NCBI GenBank assembly: GCA_900175165.2
Contig: FWWN02000697.1
Span: 1-64,000, forward strand
Origin: Rhizomucor pusillus
Taxonomy: Eukaryota > Mucoromycota > Mucoromycetes > Mucorales > Lichtheimiaceae
Length of the DNA: 64,000 bases
Direction of reading: 5' to 3'
The notes beneath the pieces are model-generated. The model saw nothing but the letters and a program-made list of their open reading frames with translations. It did not search any database and was not told the DNA's origin. The position numbers were made by a program, and so were the translations under genes. Of this stretch, positions 40,401-58,501 are shown one piece after another (the first letter of the stretch is position 1; every line of letters starts with the position of its first letter).

Positions 40401-41039
40401 CTATACATGTTCCTCTGCAATGCGAGACTTTATTTTTAGACTCTTCTGACGCAGCAAAGTCGAAATATTTTTGAACTCGCGTGTAAAGAGCGTTTGTCAT
40501 CCATCATCAAAATCCTTTGTTGACAACAACCCCATCGCTCTCGATCTGACGTACAACAACAATAAGCTTAAAGTGCGGTGCTCAAAAAGTTTTCAACGCA
40601 AACAAAAAACGTTCCGCCAGTTTCTGCGAATGCCACCCCACGAGGTGAAAATGCGGTGATGCCTAAACATGGACATCCTCTCAGACTCAGCGTGAAACTT
40701 AAGTTTTCCGTCAAAAGTATCATTCGTTCCGGGATTTTCCGTCCAAGTGGTTGAAGTAAACTTGTATGTAACAAAGCTACAAGTAGCCTTGAGTATAAGC
40801 CCGGTATCTCGACAATGCGTGCTTACTACAGAGGGCAAAGTACTACTGATGTGTTGACAAGTGTCCGATCATGCCATTGGCTACGTGGGGAAACACGCCA
40901 CTGGAAGGTAGGTCATTGGAATCCCCGAAAGTCCCGATCACTCGTTATGCCACATGGTATCAAGCCAGGAACCTTTTTGCCGGATACTTTTTATTTTTCT
41001 ATTTCCATTTTTCTCTCTTGAACATTTGTCTAGCCGGCC
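37405..41039. other. 3.6-kb gene-poor region
   Basis: AT-rich with short frames only. A minus-strand frame at 40255-40500 contains a loose cysteine cluster (HCRGTCIEC) and KYFDF reminiscent of a BED finger, and 39896-40180 contains FRQVLENWVDSLP; together they could be a decayed DNA-transposon remnant, but this is weak. A short perfect hairpin, AGGGGACCTCCCCT, lies near 38110-38125. No tRNA, rRNA or CRISPR was seen. The right end must hold the promoter of the RGS-oxidoreductase gene. Confidence 0.4.
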
Positions 41040-43329
41040 ATGCAATGGAACCTGTCAACCGTCCTTGCAAACCCAAGACTGCTCCAGGCCTTTGAAGTCT
41101 TTCTTAGAACGGAAAATGACAAGCAGTCCATTCGACGTTTGATTTTCATCGAAGCTCTAACTCAGTTGCGCCACGAGACAGAGTCTTCAAATATAGAGAA
41201 AGGACTACATAGGTAAGAACAAATTCAAACGGAAAACTCATGACTTGCATGCTAAATTTTTGGCATTGTTTGTAGAATATACAACACTTTTATGGCAAAT
41301 GATGCCAATCTCGAACTTGACGGCATCTCTACAAAAGATGAAGTGAAAGCTGAAATAGACCACTTGCACTGGGCTATCGTCGACCAAAGCGACGTTGAAC
41401 GAATACTCGAAGATACGGAGAAGCAAGTCCATTCGGACCTCGTAAGTTATTGTTACATAGAAGTTTCCTATGATCCGGGTGCTCATTTTTCCTCAATCGT
41501 CCAGTCTGAAAAGCTGAACCAGTTTTTCCAATCGACGCACGCTGAAGTGAAATACGGCCCAGAAACGCAGCAACCATCTCCAGGTAAACATTGGCATATT
41601 CCCCAAATTTTAGTCGCCGTTGAAACTTAACGTTGGACCCTGAATAGATAAAGTTCGTGTGGTCATTGTCGGCGGCGGATTTACGGTAGGTGTCACGGAT
41701 ACGTAATCTCGATTGCTTTCACGTCGCACATGTTGACACAAGTGTTGTACAGGGTTTTACGGTCGCGGCCGTGCTGGATCCCATGCCACTTTTCCATGTG
41801 ACTCTTATAGATACCAAAGGTTTGTCAATTGGGCATATCCAGCGAACATACACCGAACTGACCTTTATCTCCATTTTTAGATTCATTCGAATATACCCCA
41901 GGCATTATCAAACGAATGGTCAGCCCTGAAGAAAGCACATCCATGCGTGTCAGCCACAGCTCTTACCTTCGAAACGGCAAAGTCATCATCGGTTACGCTG
42001 AAGAGATCTTACAAGGCGCCAAGGCCGTAAGAGTCAATAACCATGAAATCGTAAGCCTATCACGTAGCTTTAAATAGCAGTAATTCCCCGCTTAATTAGC
42101 CCCTTACATGTGGTTCATTAGGTGCCATTTGATTATCTAGTAATAGCAACCGGCAGCGCATACGCATCACAGCTCAAATCCACTGACATTTCATCGCCGT
42201 ATCGCTTAGCAGGCTTGAATCAGGTCTCCTCAGAACTAATGAAAGCTCAAAAGATATTGATAATCGGTGAGTATACAGCTGGTCTATCTATGAATTCCAA
42301 AACTGACATTTTTGTCACGTAGGCGGTGGTCTCGTTGGATGCGAACTAGCCAGCGAAATTGCTTTACGATATCCAGAAAAGCATATAACAATGGTTGAAT
42401 CACATTCAAGTGTTATTCGCCGCAGCGACGCTGAGCAGCAGGAACGAGCCAAAAAGTATTTGCAAGATCTCGGCATCGAGCTAATATTTAACGAACGCAT
42501 CATCGATCTGAACAACTTCAATAACAATCGGAGCAAAACTTACATCGGATCCAGCGGCACTGTTTACTCTGGATACGACAAGGTTTTTACGGCCACAGGC
42601 ACCCGCCCTAACACTGGCTTGATCAGGGACAGCACCCTCCACGAGCCTCTGCTGGATTCTTGTCTCGATGACTGGGGCCGTATTCGTGTACGACCTACAT
42701 TGCAGCTGGACAATCCAAGATACAATCACATCTTTGCCGGAGGAGACGCTACAAACGTTGTCGAAGAGAAGACAGGCTACGCAGCTACATTGGCTGGCGT
42801 ATGCATTGCCAGAAATATATGTCGAATAGTCAAAGGCAAAGAACCACTTCGACAAGGCGAAAAGGGCACAATGCCCGCTCCAGATCAAGCATTGCATGGT
42901 ATCAGCTCCCAAGGTGGCATCGGAAAACGTGAGTGAAATGCATAAAGTCAAATAACTGCAGAATAGTTTTGCTGACCATGGTCATATCATTTAGAAAAAC
43001 TGAATGCAATCAAAAAGAAGTTTGCCTTTTTAAATCCAACCTGGGCGGCACTCAAGTATTTTGACGAGCAACAGTACTTGCGTATGGTTCAAGGAGAAGC
43101 TATGGCATCTTCTCGTGTCTTTGGAAGATTGCCACGGAAACTATCATCCCGAAAGAGTTTCAGCGTCGATCGTCCTGTCATGAAACCTTCCATCTCCTGG
43201 CCCTCTGACGACACGTCAAGCTTCAGCAGCAGCAGCGAGAACTCCCTGCAGTCACTGGAGGAGATCCTCAACCGCCATTTAGGTTTGGACGTTAATCTCT
43301 ACCACAAAAAGTCCAACACCGCCCTGTAA
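41040..43329 (+). CDS. RGS domain fused to FSP1/AIF-like NAD(P)H oxidoreductase, 592 aa
   Basis: Nine exons join in frame: 41040-41212, 41276-41441, 41505-41583, 41648-41685, 41753-41819, 41881-42050, 42122-42266, 42323-42928 and 42995-43329. Exons 1-3 (residues 1-139) fit an RGS domain: LSTVLANPRLLQAFEVFL, LIFIEALTQL, IYNTFMANDANLELDGIS, then VERILEDTEKQV and LNQFFQST. From residue 141 follows a complete two-dinucleotide-domain flavoenzyme: VRVVIVGGGFTGFTVAA (FAD), FDYLVIATGS, ILIIGGGLVGCELASEIALRYP (NAD(P)H) and NHIFAGGDATNV (second FAD motif). The order matches AIFM2/FSP1-type quinone reductases. The C-terminus is Ser-rich (SSFSSSSENS). RGS domains accelerate GTP hydrolysis by G-alpha. The fusion suggests a G-protein-linked redox enzyme, which is inference. 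Confidence 0.88.
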
Positions 43330-43605
43330 ACTATGCTCATATTAGAATTCTACATATGCATCCCATCACCATTTCCTTTCATTTTCATTGTATGTTATAG
43401 AACTGCTCATTCTTTTTTTGGAAAACGAGAAAAAGTTTACATCATGTATCTAACTATCTAATCAACAACAAGGCTGAAAAAGGATACATGAAGATATATA
43501 GACCTAAAAAGCAGAGAATAAATATAGAGTAAAATTAAAGCGCGCAGCGATATGCATATATGCAAATAATAAATGCATCGTGGATGCAATTGTTACAAAG
43601 ATATT

Positions 43606-44664
43606 TTATGGCTTGAGCTTGTTGTTGGCAACGATTATCGTCGATCGACGATCTTGTATGGCGAGGTACAATTTTTTTAACTGCTCCATCACCATAAACG
43701 TTATTATGGTTTGTGGACCCAGTCTTACAAATGCCGGTATCCAACCTCTGAAGAAGGAGCCCACCCCTTCGAACTTGTACATATGCCACATCGCAGCAAC
43801 TGATGAAAGTCCACGCTCACTCAAGGACATTATTCGCGTCTTGACAACATCTACTGGGGAGCAAACTGTCGTTGCTACCAAGCCCTTATTATTTCAATCA
43901 GTTAGCTGTACTTATTCTGAGTTTACCAGGCTTATCGACTAGAAGCGAGCTTACCGCGAGCATACTGGATGTAAAATGAAGAACAAGACCTTCGCTTATC
44001 AGTTGGTATCTCAGGATCCCGTCCTTGAATACATCATAAGAAACGCATTGCGACGAGGTGACCAAAACTGCCCTGTTAATGTTGGGCCCAAGTCCTCGAA
44101 AGAGCGAAGATATTCCTTCCTCTCTGCACATTCGAATTAAACCATCCACTGCGTGTTTGTAGTTTCGACGTTGATTCGGCAGCAGCTGTCCATCGTTCTG
44201 CATACGTACATTTATGATATCCCCCGGATTGCCGCAAGCACCACCCAACGCACCGGCTACACTTGAACAGAATAATAACTGCCAGACATTTTTAGGCTCT
44301 GTCAAAGCAAAGTATACACAAATACTTAGTTTAGATTTAAAATCATATACGGACCATCGTGCACGTGATACTCACGTTTGGACTCTGTGGAAAAGTATTG
44401 CTTCAGTTTATCGTAGACACCAAATCGCACCGTCGAATATGTCGCCTGTCTAAGGAGGCCGGCAGATAATCCAGCATAAAGACATAGTATGCCTTCGTTT
44501 CGTGCAATGTGGGCCATAGTGGAAACCATGCCTGCTCTGGCACCACCATTGCTGCTTTTCATTGTTTGAAGGCGCACCTTGATCAAATCCAGAGGATGGA
44601 CAATCGTTGTCGCTACGCACGAAGATGCACCACCAAGGTAAAACGGGGTTTCTCGATTGCTCAT
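43606..44664 (-). CDS. DIC1: Mitochondrial dicarboxylate carrier
   Basis: An inner-membrane carrier of the SLC25 family exchanging malate/succinate for phosphate. It has three tandem repeats, each with the Px[DE]xx[KR]-type signature: HPLDLIKVRLQ, NPGDIINVRMQND and SPVDVVKTRIM. Asn in the second signature, in place of Lys/Arg, is usual for dicarboxylate carriers, as is MQND. The N-terminus is SNRETPFYLGGASSCVATT, with no cleaved presequence. The C-terminal part holds GWIPAFVRLGPQTIITFMVMEQLKKL, matching the family. Three exons; junctions near 44375 and 43950-43880 are consistent with phase. It is convergent with the RGS-oxidoreductase gene, 276 bp apart. Confidence 0.93.
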
Positions 44665-46257
44665 TGATCAAGGAATAACAGGAAGTTATAAAAAGGGAAT
44701 GGAATAAGAGACTTAAAGGACGTCGTCGATTTCTTCCCTTGCATGCAGGGTGGGTGCAGCACCTAAACATGGGGGTCCATGCACCTCTGGAAAACCGAGG
44801 CCAAGCATGAATTTGGCTAATGGTCTCTTGAGACCTTGATTATTCTTTTTGTCCGGTTCCAATTTTTAGGTCTAATACGATGTCCCGAATCGTCTGCTGT
44901 CGTATGCACTGCAGATCGAAAGGAACGCCCCTGATTTCTTATTTTCTTTGTTCTTCTCCAGCATCCAGAATAGGGAGATCAGCAGATTCGCATGCCATTA
45001 ATCCTTGCCACGATAACGAACATCTTCCTGGACATCACACGTCGTTCCAAGGCATCAACTTTATCGTTTGGAGATTACACGGATGCTGGTGGTCTCCAAA
45101 TCATTCATGTTTACATGCTGGTCATTTGAACAAACAATCGTGCAGATAGTGTTTCCCCCTTGTATCTTTTGGTAATCATTTGTGGAAAGTCCAAGATAAA
45201 GTCTTCGGAAACGCGATAAGACTTTAAAAGTCGCTGCAGTCTTGTCCTCCTTTTCCATCAGTGGAAAACAAAAGCTTGTGGGTATATCAGTACACAAATA
45301 ATGATAAAGAGCAAGCATCAGGGCTATTGGATGCGACAGAGTAAAAGTATACTCTACTAGGATGCCTTTCTTCTTCCAAATCTACAAGAGACCTTCACAC
45401 GACTGATTTATCAGCATATTTTCAAACGCTGAAAATAATAAAGAATAATACATTAAATACATTCTGTATGGTATCTATGTAAGCCTCTTTGCCTCCACTC
45501 TTTTATCAGTGAAGCTCGCAGTATAGACTATGGTAAAACACTTGAAAATTTGATGAAACAGAGGGGATCTCCAGCTGCCGTCCAGCTGGCGGGGCCATGG
45601 GCGAGTTTCCAATCGTTGAAAGAAAAAATTGAGGCAAGTGTAATTTTTGTTTTCCTTGCGTTTTTTTCCCTTCTTGCAAAGATACAGAGGGTGGACTCTA
45701 CTGACAGGCGAACTTGCAAGTATTGTCTCATCACAACTTTTTGAGAGAAACGGCATCATCTTGATCAAGTACCTAAAGTACCCCAGTGCACCTTAGCCGA
45801 TTGGTACGTCATGAGGGAATGCGGTGAGGGTACGGGGGAAGGTGAGGGGGGAAGAGGCCGGAGGGAACTAGACTTGCTATTGATCACTGGCGATCGCGCG
45901 GGTGCGCGCAGGTCAAGCACTGGCTTGATCAACGCCGGTGACACGAGTAAGTCGTGTCTGGGTGGAAGCTTCATTACCATGGAGAGAGCGGAGCGCAGCA
46001 GGCGGATTGAACGGAAAGGGGTTGTAAGGTCAATGGCGAAAGGCTGGCTGCCGTGTTGGTGTCACAAGAGAGAAGAAGGAGGAAGAAGGTCAAGATCTAA
46101 GGTGGTAATCTCAAAGGGTGGTACGTAATCTAACTTATTGGACTCTCAGGAGGACTACCGAGCCGTACTTGCTGATCCTCGTCGGACCAGTGTCAAACAT
46201 ACACACCCTATTCAACAAAGAAAATTTTAACGCAGTGCGCCATCGCTCGAACTTATC
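44665..46257. other. Divergent intergenic region / CHD promoter
   Basis: 1.6 kb between the carrier gene and the CHD gene. ORFs at 44880-45149 and 45475-45768 show no recognisable content. The stretch 45820-45870 is G-rich on the plus strand. The last 150 bp is probably the CHD 5' leader. Confidence 0.5.
45826..45866 (+). promoter_or_regulatory. G-run tract, possible G-quadruplex
   Basis: Four runs of three or more G (45828-45830, 45834-45838, 45846-45851, 45863-45865) separated by 3, 7 and 11 nt, about 400 nt upstream of the CHD ATG. The last loop is long, so folding is uncertain. Confidence 0.3.
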
Positions 46258-52529
<6,272 letters not shown>

Positions 52530-52902
52530 ATTGCAAGCTTTGTATCATAGAAACTCTCCATTTTCGCCATATTTGCTCTTTTCCACCATATTATATGCAT
52601 GATAGCTAGCTATCTGAATTGCTATTTGTGTTTTTCCTTTTTTGCAACCAGTAAAGACAGAAAATTGAAAGATTTACATATCCCTTTGCTTGATCTCTCT
52701 CATCGTCATTGGTGAGGAACCTGGAATCGGGGTATCCAGGACATCGACATCAAACGTTTTACGGTAGTCATGTAAAATAAAATGAACATTAGGCTATACG
52801 TACAAGATGATGATCCAAAAAAGAATAATAGGAAGTTGCATACAAACTTGACAAACCGGGAAAAATACCAAACTTAAAAGTTTTGCGGACCTTCCAAAGG
52901 AC
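52530..52902. other. Intergenic between CHD and DUF89 genes
   Basis: 373 bp, AT-rich. It contains the CHD 3'UTR and the promoter of the next gene. No coding signal was seen. Confidence 0.5.
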
Positions 52903-54371
52903 ATGTCAAAAACCATACTATGCTCCGTTCCAGCTTGTTTGTCGATAGTTTCAATGAACACCGACATTACACCCAACAACCCACCATTCCCTGCTTTTCG
53001 AGCTACTGAAACTGGTAGCTTTGCTTGGGACAGCACAGTCAGACGCTGGCCTATTATCTTGGACAGCGCCATCAAGGATGTCCAGCAAACAGTAGATGAA
53101 TCCAACGACGAAGCTTTCCGAAAGGAAGGCAACGTTATTCTCGACGGTATCAAAAGTTTGAAAGCAGAGCTCGCTGCCGATAAGCCTTTGAGGCAAGTTT
53201 GAAAGAAGAAGAAGAAGATCTTATTGCAGCGATGGATATATGTATGAGGGCTGACATGTCAAATGTGGATAGACTTTTGAACGACAACGAGCCGGATACC
53301 GAAGAATGGAATGAGCATATAAAGACGTACTTTGACGGTGCAACGTGGTTCAACGGCGCATGGCTTTTCAACGAATGCTATTTGTATCGTCGCTTGCGCG
53401 AGCTCTTCAGTAACAGTAAGCTCTGGAAAACATACGATCCTTTTTTGCGGCAAAAGATAGAAACGTTCCGCGGTTCCCAGGCATCTGTGTTTGATCTCGC
53501 CTCGAAGATGCCGGAAATGATCAAGCCTATGCCCGAGGACAAGCACGAGATAATCTACAACGAGCTTATCCAAGTGTGCTTGTGGGGTAACGCCACTGAC
53601 CTCTCGTTGCTGACAAACATGACCGAAGAGGATATCAAACGATTGCAAGCAATTGAAAAGGACAAGCTTGCTGAGCAAAAACAACGCATCATTGTGGATA
53701 AGATTGATGAACTGTGGCGCAAGGTTGAATCACTAAAGCAAAGCCGCGTCGACTTTGTTCTGGACAACTCTGGTTTCGAAGTGTTTGTCGATTTAGTTCT
53801 TACTGACTGGCTGATACAATGTGGCAAGGCAGAGAAGGTTGTCTTCAACTGCAAGACGATTCCATGGTTTGTCTCGGACGTGATGCCTGGCGATGTTCCT
53901 ATTATTTTCGAGTGCTGCTTGGATCGCAACTTTTTCGGCAAGCAGCATACCGAAGAAGAATATCAAGCTTTAGAGACAATGGTGAAGAGATGGCAAAAAT
54001 ATGTACAAGACGGCAAGCTTGTCATCCAATCTCACAAATTCTGGTGCTATGGCTTGTCGTACTGGTATCTCAAATCTACTGCACCCGATCTATACGAAGA
54101 CCTTTCCAAATCAGATTTGATCATTTTCAAGGGCGATTTGAACTTTAGAAAGCTTGTCTTCTGCTGCGATTGGCCAGTTACAACACCCTTCAAAGAAGCC
54201 ATCGGTCCTGATATGAGCAAGCTCACTGCCATCACATCTTTGCGAACAAACAAGGCTGACACCGTGGTTGGTTTAGCGCCAGGTGTCAAGGAAGAACTCG
54301 AAAAGACCGTGACTCCCCTTGAATGGAGATGTAGCGGCAAGTACGCGGTTGTGCAATATCACGATGGATAA
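52903..54371 (+). CDS. DUF89/ARMT1-type damage-control phosphatase, frame broken
   Basis: A metal-dependent phosphatase of the DUF89 family (ARMT1; yeast YMR027W), which acts on damaged or surplus sugar phosphates. The N-terminal part (52903-53201) contains TVRRWPIILDSAIKDVQQ and ends in a stop just after DKPLRQV. The rest continues in the -1 frame from about 53199 with DATWFNGAWLFNECYLYRR-type sequence (TYFDGATWFNGAWLFNECYL), then the metal-site VDFVLDNSGFEVFVDLVLTD, DVPIIFECCLDRNFF and DLIIFKGDLNFRKL. One missing base in the short T run at 53194-53196 would explain it. No intron fits. A later Met (52954) is an alternative start. Confidence 0.85.
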
Positions 54372-56001
54372 TAGATATCGAGAATAGAACAGAATAGAAT
54401 AGAAAAGGTTCGAAACAGTACAACATTTTATTTGGAACTTAAGTTGATAAAGTTTACTACGTTGGGACAAAGTGGACGTTTGTATTCAAAGAGAATCCCA
54501 AACTTCTTCCGCAGTTAAACCCGTAACATAAACAGGATTCGGCTAACGCGCAGTCATACGATTCTCAATTGCGCAGAAGAGCACACACACAAGCATACGC
54601 ACAAGCCACAGTACAAAACTACTCTCCCGAAGACATTCCCCTTAACATCACACAACCACTACTTGCATTCAGACTAACCGCCGGCGAGGCCGTTCTCTGG
54701 CACAAGTCTGATAGTTTACATTCATTTTCATTTTTTAAAGAGAAGTTGGGTAGGGTCAAAAAATTGGTGGTAGCCTCCTTAGCGTCTCGCAGCCACGGAA
54801 ATCTTTAGTAAAAGGCGAAAGATTTATCCGATCTGATTACAAGACAGAGGCACAAAGAAAAAACCGAAGCCTCGAGACGGCCTGTATTTATAACTTTTTG
54901 CCACGTCGACGGAGTCAAAAAGCGGAGTCATTGTTGGGCGTAAAAATTTTTTTCGTTTCAGAAACGCTCCGTTCAGATACAAACATTTTATTTCCGCGAT
55001 CCGGGACCCCAAGTATCCCTGCATTTCTAAAGCGATTACCAGCATTAAATTGCGAGTTTAGACAGCATATAGTTCGCAAAATCAATTCAATTACTTATGG
55101 CGCTATGTACGCTATTAATTATATAAACGGTTTGACATTTCTAGCTGACAGGGCTTGGAATGTTCCAGCAGGGTCCCATGAGCCGGGTCATGAAAAGTTT
55201 TTCGTGCTCCGAGCTTCGGTCTAAAATTATTGATCACAAAAAACTTTAGAATTGGACGCTGTATTGCGTTCTCCTTTCCCCGTATCCTCATCTCAATCTC
55301 GAGATCTGCAAAGATGGACAACAACCTTCTTATAACAAGGCGTTTTATATTTTGCGAAAATAAAGGAAAATAGATATGAGACAATTTTGCATATTCAGGC
55401 TGAAGTGATCTTCTCAATCTAGGCAATTGTGAAATCTCATCTGCAGTTTCGATGAGCTCAACTAGAACTCGGCTTATGAAGAAATTCTTTTGGCCTGAGC
55501 AGCTCCAAAACGTTTTGTTTAATCCATTACGATCAACATTTGGAAGTTCTAATGGCTTCGAATACCATGTAAATTAGATTGTGACGCTGGCAAAGCTATA
55601 TCATTTGAAAGATACGCAGTTCAGAGAATCATATCGATATCTGCTTGGGATACCGTTTCCTTCGATGTGGCATCGAATAGACTGCCTGAATGATTGTTCA
55701 TCTACGAATGAGAAGTTATTTTGCCATTGACCACTGTGGTGATGTACATTACACTGTTCCTTTTCTTGCTTGTGAACACGCATCACTGTAGATATATGGT
55801 ACTTAAAAAAGTCAAGGCTAAGTGCACTGTCAATTTCGGATAATCCATTTTCGAAAGGTCGATCCAGGGGTGTGCACTGAATCAAACTGATTGCCATCCC
55901 CTTGTTCTCAAGTCCCTTGCAAAAAGATTTCGTGCAAGATTGGAAACGATTATTATCGATAGTACACCGCTTTTCTCTTCTTTAAAGTTGTAGCCGCAAT
56001 A
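54372..56001. other. 1.6-kb intergenic region
   Basis: No convincing gene. A 98-codon minus-strand frame at 55601-55897 has protein-like composition (CTPLDRPFENGLSEIDSALS) but no start context, splice partners or recognisable domain. The imperfect repeat gaatagaacagaatagaatag at 54383-54403 follows the DUF89 stop. Confidence 0.45.
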
Positions 56002-58409
56002 ATGTCTATTCCAGTAGAGGCGGCAACAGTCATGTTTGCACCTCAACCGGTGCGATCATCAAGAACTATTCTCGAGCCAGAACCTCGTCCCAGACGAAGG
56101 AGCTCACTCAACAAGAATGTGTATTTTGAAATATTCAAAAGAAACAGTGGAACGCCGTCCATCTTTGACGAATTCCTTCAAGGATGGTCCTCTCCTGCTA
56201 GTAAAAATGATACAGGCAGCCCAGTAGAAATTGTTTCCTTTCAACGGCCTCAGAATCCGGCACCTGAACACCAATCGACGATAGAGGAAGAACAGGATGA
56301 GGATGAGGAAGAAACGGGCTCCCTACCGGATGAATCGTTTGGAACGCCAAGAACGTCGACGAGTTCACCGGTGCCATTTGATCGACGTACATCGTTTATG
56401 AGTAGCAGCAGCAACAATTACGAATCGTTCGATGAAACGACAGGAACCAGGACGCGTCGGATGGATAGCGTGCAAGTAGGCAATCATATCAATGACTTGC
56501 TTGGCAAGGACGAAGTGAAGCATGCTGTCAGTGCGCTCCAGCAGGCTACGCAACACATGAACATGACAGATCTCAACCCGGAGCACAACGATGAACAGGT
56601 TGCGGATACATACTCTGATATGCTCGAGCGGTTATGCGAGCCAAATATGGCAAAATTGATCAACCAGATATCCGGCATCGATCTGAAAAGTAATCCACAG
56701 TCTATTTACAACTGTGTCATGTGGCGCATGTTTACCAAAGTCGTCGAATGTGGCTTTCAGCTGAGAGTAAGTTTCGGCTACTCATATATGCATTTGCAAA
56801 TGTCGCACTAAAGACGAACGCATTTTCATAGCTAAAAGCCTATGTGACAATGGCAGTATTCTTGATGGATAACCATCAGGGCAGCCTAGCACTGCAAGCG
56901 CTCTATGCGATGCCGCGTCCAATATGGAATATGAGAGTATACAAGTTAGCAATTACGCTGCATTTGATGCAATCACCTAAACAAACGCAGCAAGCCGAAC
57001 TATTGATTGCCGAATTTGGGAAATCATACATGGAAGTTGCTAATCCACTTGCGCCCACCGACCTGCCGCCCATGCGCATCGATCTACCTCTAAGGGCAAC
57101 ACAGCAAGAGAAATATAAGCTATGGATGTATTACCAGGCAGCGCTTACAGAGACAACGTGGGGTCGCAAAAAGGAAGAATATGAGCAATGGCGGCACGAA
57201 GTAGGTCGAAGACAAAGCATGCGCAGAAGCAGCTCCATTGCACGCTGGGCCCTCGGGCGGTTAAATCTTGCTGGCAATGAGGAGGATCTGGAACAAACGA
57301 ACAAGATCGATATGGATAACACAATGATATTTACAGCGCTCACCAGCAAGCAGTTTGAGTATGGATGGGAGATATACTGCCGAATAGGCGATGATGTAAA
57401 CGAATTTACTCCCAGAGTGGTTATGCACCTATGTTGGCGCGCGTTCAGCGAAACACCAATGATGACACATTTATCTCGACGAGCAGAGTGGGAAAGTCGA
57501 GCTTGGGAAGTGTATGGACGGTTCATGTGCTCGGAATATCTCCATCCTGAGCAACCAGAAACGCCAGGATTTTTGTACGATCTAATGTCCATAACAGCAT
57601 TCAGTGCAGAAAAGCGGGAGCGTGTACGATACACAAAAACGATAAGCGTCTACAACCTACTGCAAAGGTTGCGGCTCGATAATTTGCTTGCTGACGACCA
57701 AATTGTTGCGCCGGTATTGTGTATGTTCTTGTTGGAATGCAAAGGCGCACCGGCCACTATAGTCGAAACGTGTCACAAGGCTTTCAAGGTGTGGCAAACG
57801 AAGCGCCAGCTGGAAAGTGAACAAAGCGAGTCATTTTCTCTGTATTGGGCGCTGTCAGTTTTGTGCACTCGATCGGGTAACAAGGTTGACTTTATACAAG
57901 TTTTAGAGGATATCCTAGAGATCCTGGATAGACATGCAGAGTCAGGTGAAGCTATCACCTTGCCAACCTCCCTGCTGTGTCCCATTCAGACTTTCCACGA
58001 CCGTTATCTTCGCTGCGGCGGCCATCGAGATGTGGATAAATGTTACTTTGACGACTACATCTTCCGCAGGGTCAAATACACCAACGACGACGACAGCAAA
58101 GAGGAGAGCAGCAATAATAATAACAAAGGAGTGGAGATGGACGCGTTTGGGTTTGTTCGAGCTTTGGAAATTCGGGATTATGATTCTTCAGCGCTTGTGG
58201 AACCTGAGCCGGAACCTATAGCGTACGTCGATCATGCGCTGCACAAACGTACCAACTTTCAAGACGCACTAGCAATTAATTTAGCCATGGCCGCGGCAAC
58301 CGGTGCCCTCAAAGACGAAAAGCTAGAGCAACGTCGTGTTTTTATTACTAGAGATAAGGCAGAAAGCTTGATCCATCACTGTCTCGATGTTGTATCAAAA
58401 ACCAGCTGA
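56002..58409 (+). CDS. Unrecognised 780-aa, largely helical protein
   Basis: Two exons (56002-56766, 56832-58409) join in frame to a well-behaved coding sequence, but I do not recognise the family. Residues 1-160 are disordered, with a basic Arg/Ser patch (RPRRRSSLNK), an acidic run (EEEQDEDEEE) and Ser-rich segments. From about 165 the sequence is helical. It includes VGNHINDLLGKDEVKHAVSAL, a block with VTMAVFLMDNHQGSLALQAL that resembles a helix-turn-helix repeat, and long Trp-rich stretches (WGRKKEEYEQWRHEVGRRQS, RRAEWESRAWEVYGRFM). The pattern is suggestive of TPR/PPR-like solenoid repeats, but no consensus was matched. A short Asn run occurs near 58105. It is 92 bp upstream of the PPZ gene. 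Confidence 0.75.
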
Positions 58410-58501
58410 CTCGCCCCACGTGACGCATAAGTAAAAAAGCTGCTTTTCGCGCTGAGCTTCCTTTTTTCTTCTCGTCACTTTAACATTGCTTGATCACTAT
58501 A

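Noticed and set aside
45811..46128. 105-codon ORF rich in Gly/Arg/Glu
   Set aside because: Comes from the G-rich tract upstream of CHD; composition, not conservation, explains its openness.
55601..55897. 98-codon minus-strand ORF
   Set aside because: Plausible composition but no recognised domain, promoter or partner exons; recorded in the intergenic note only.
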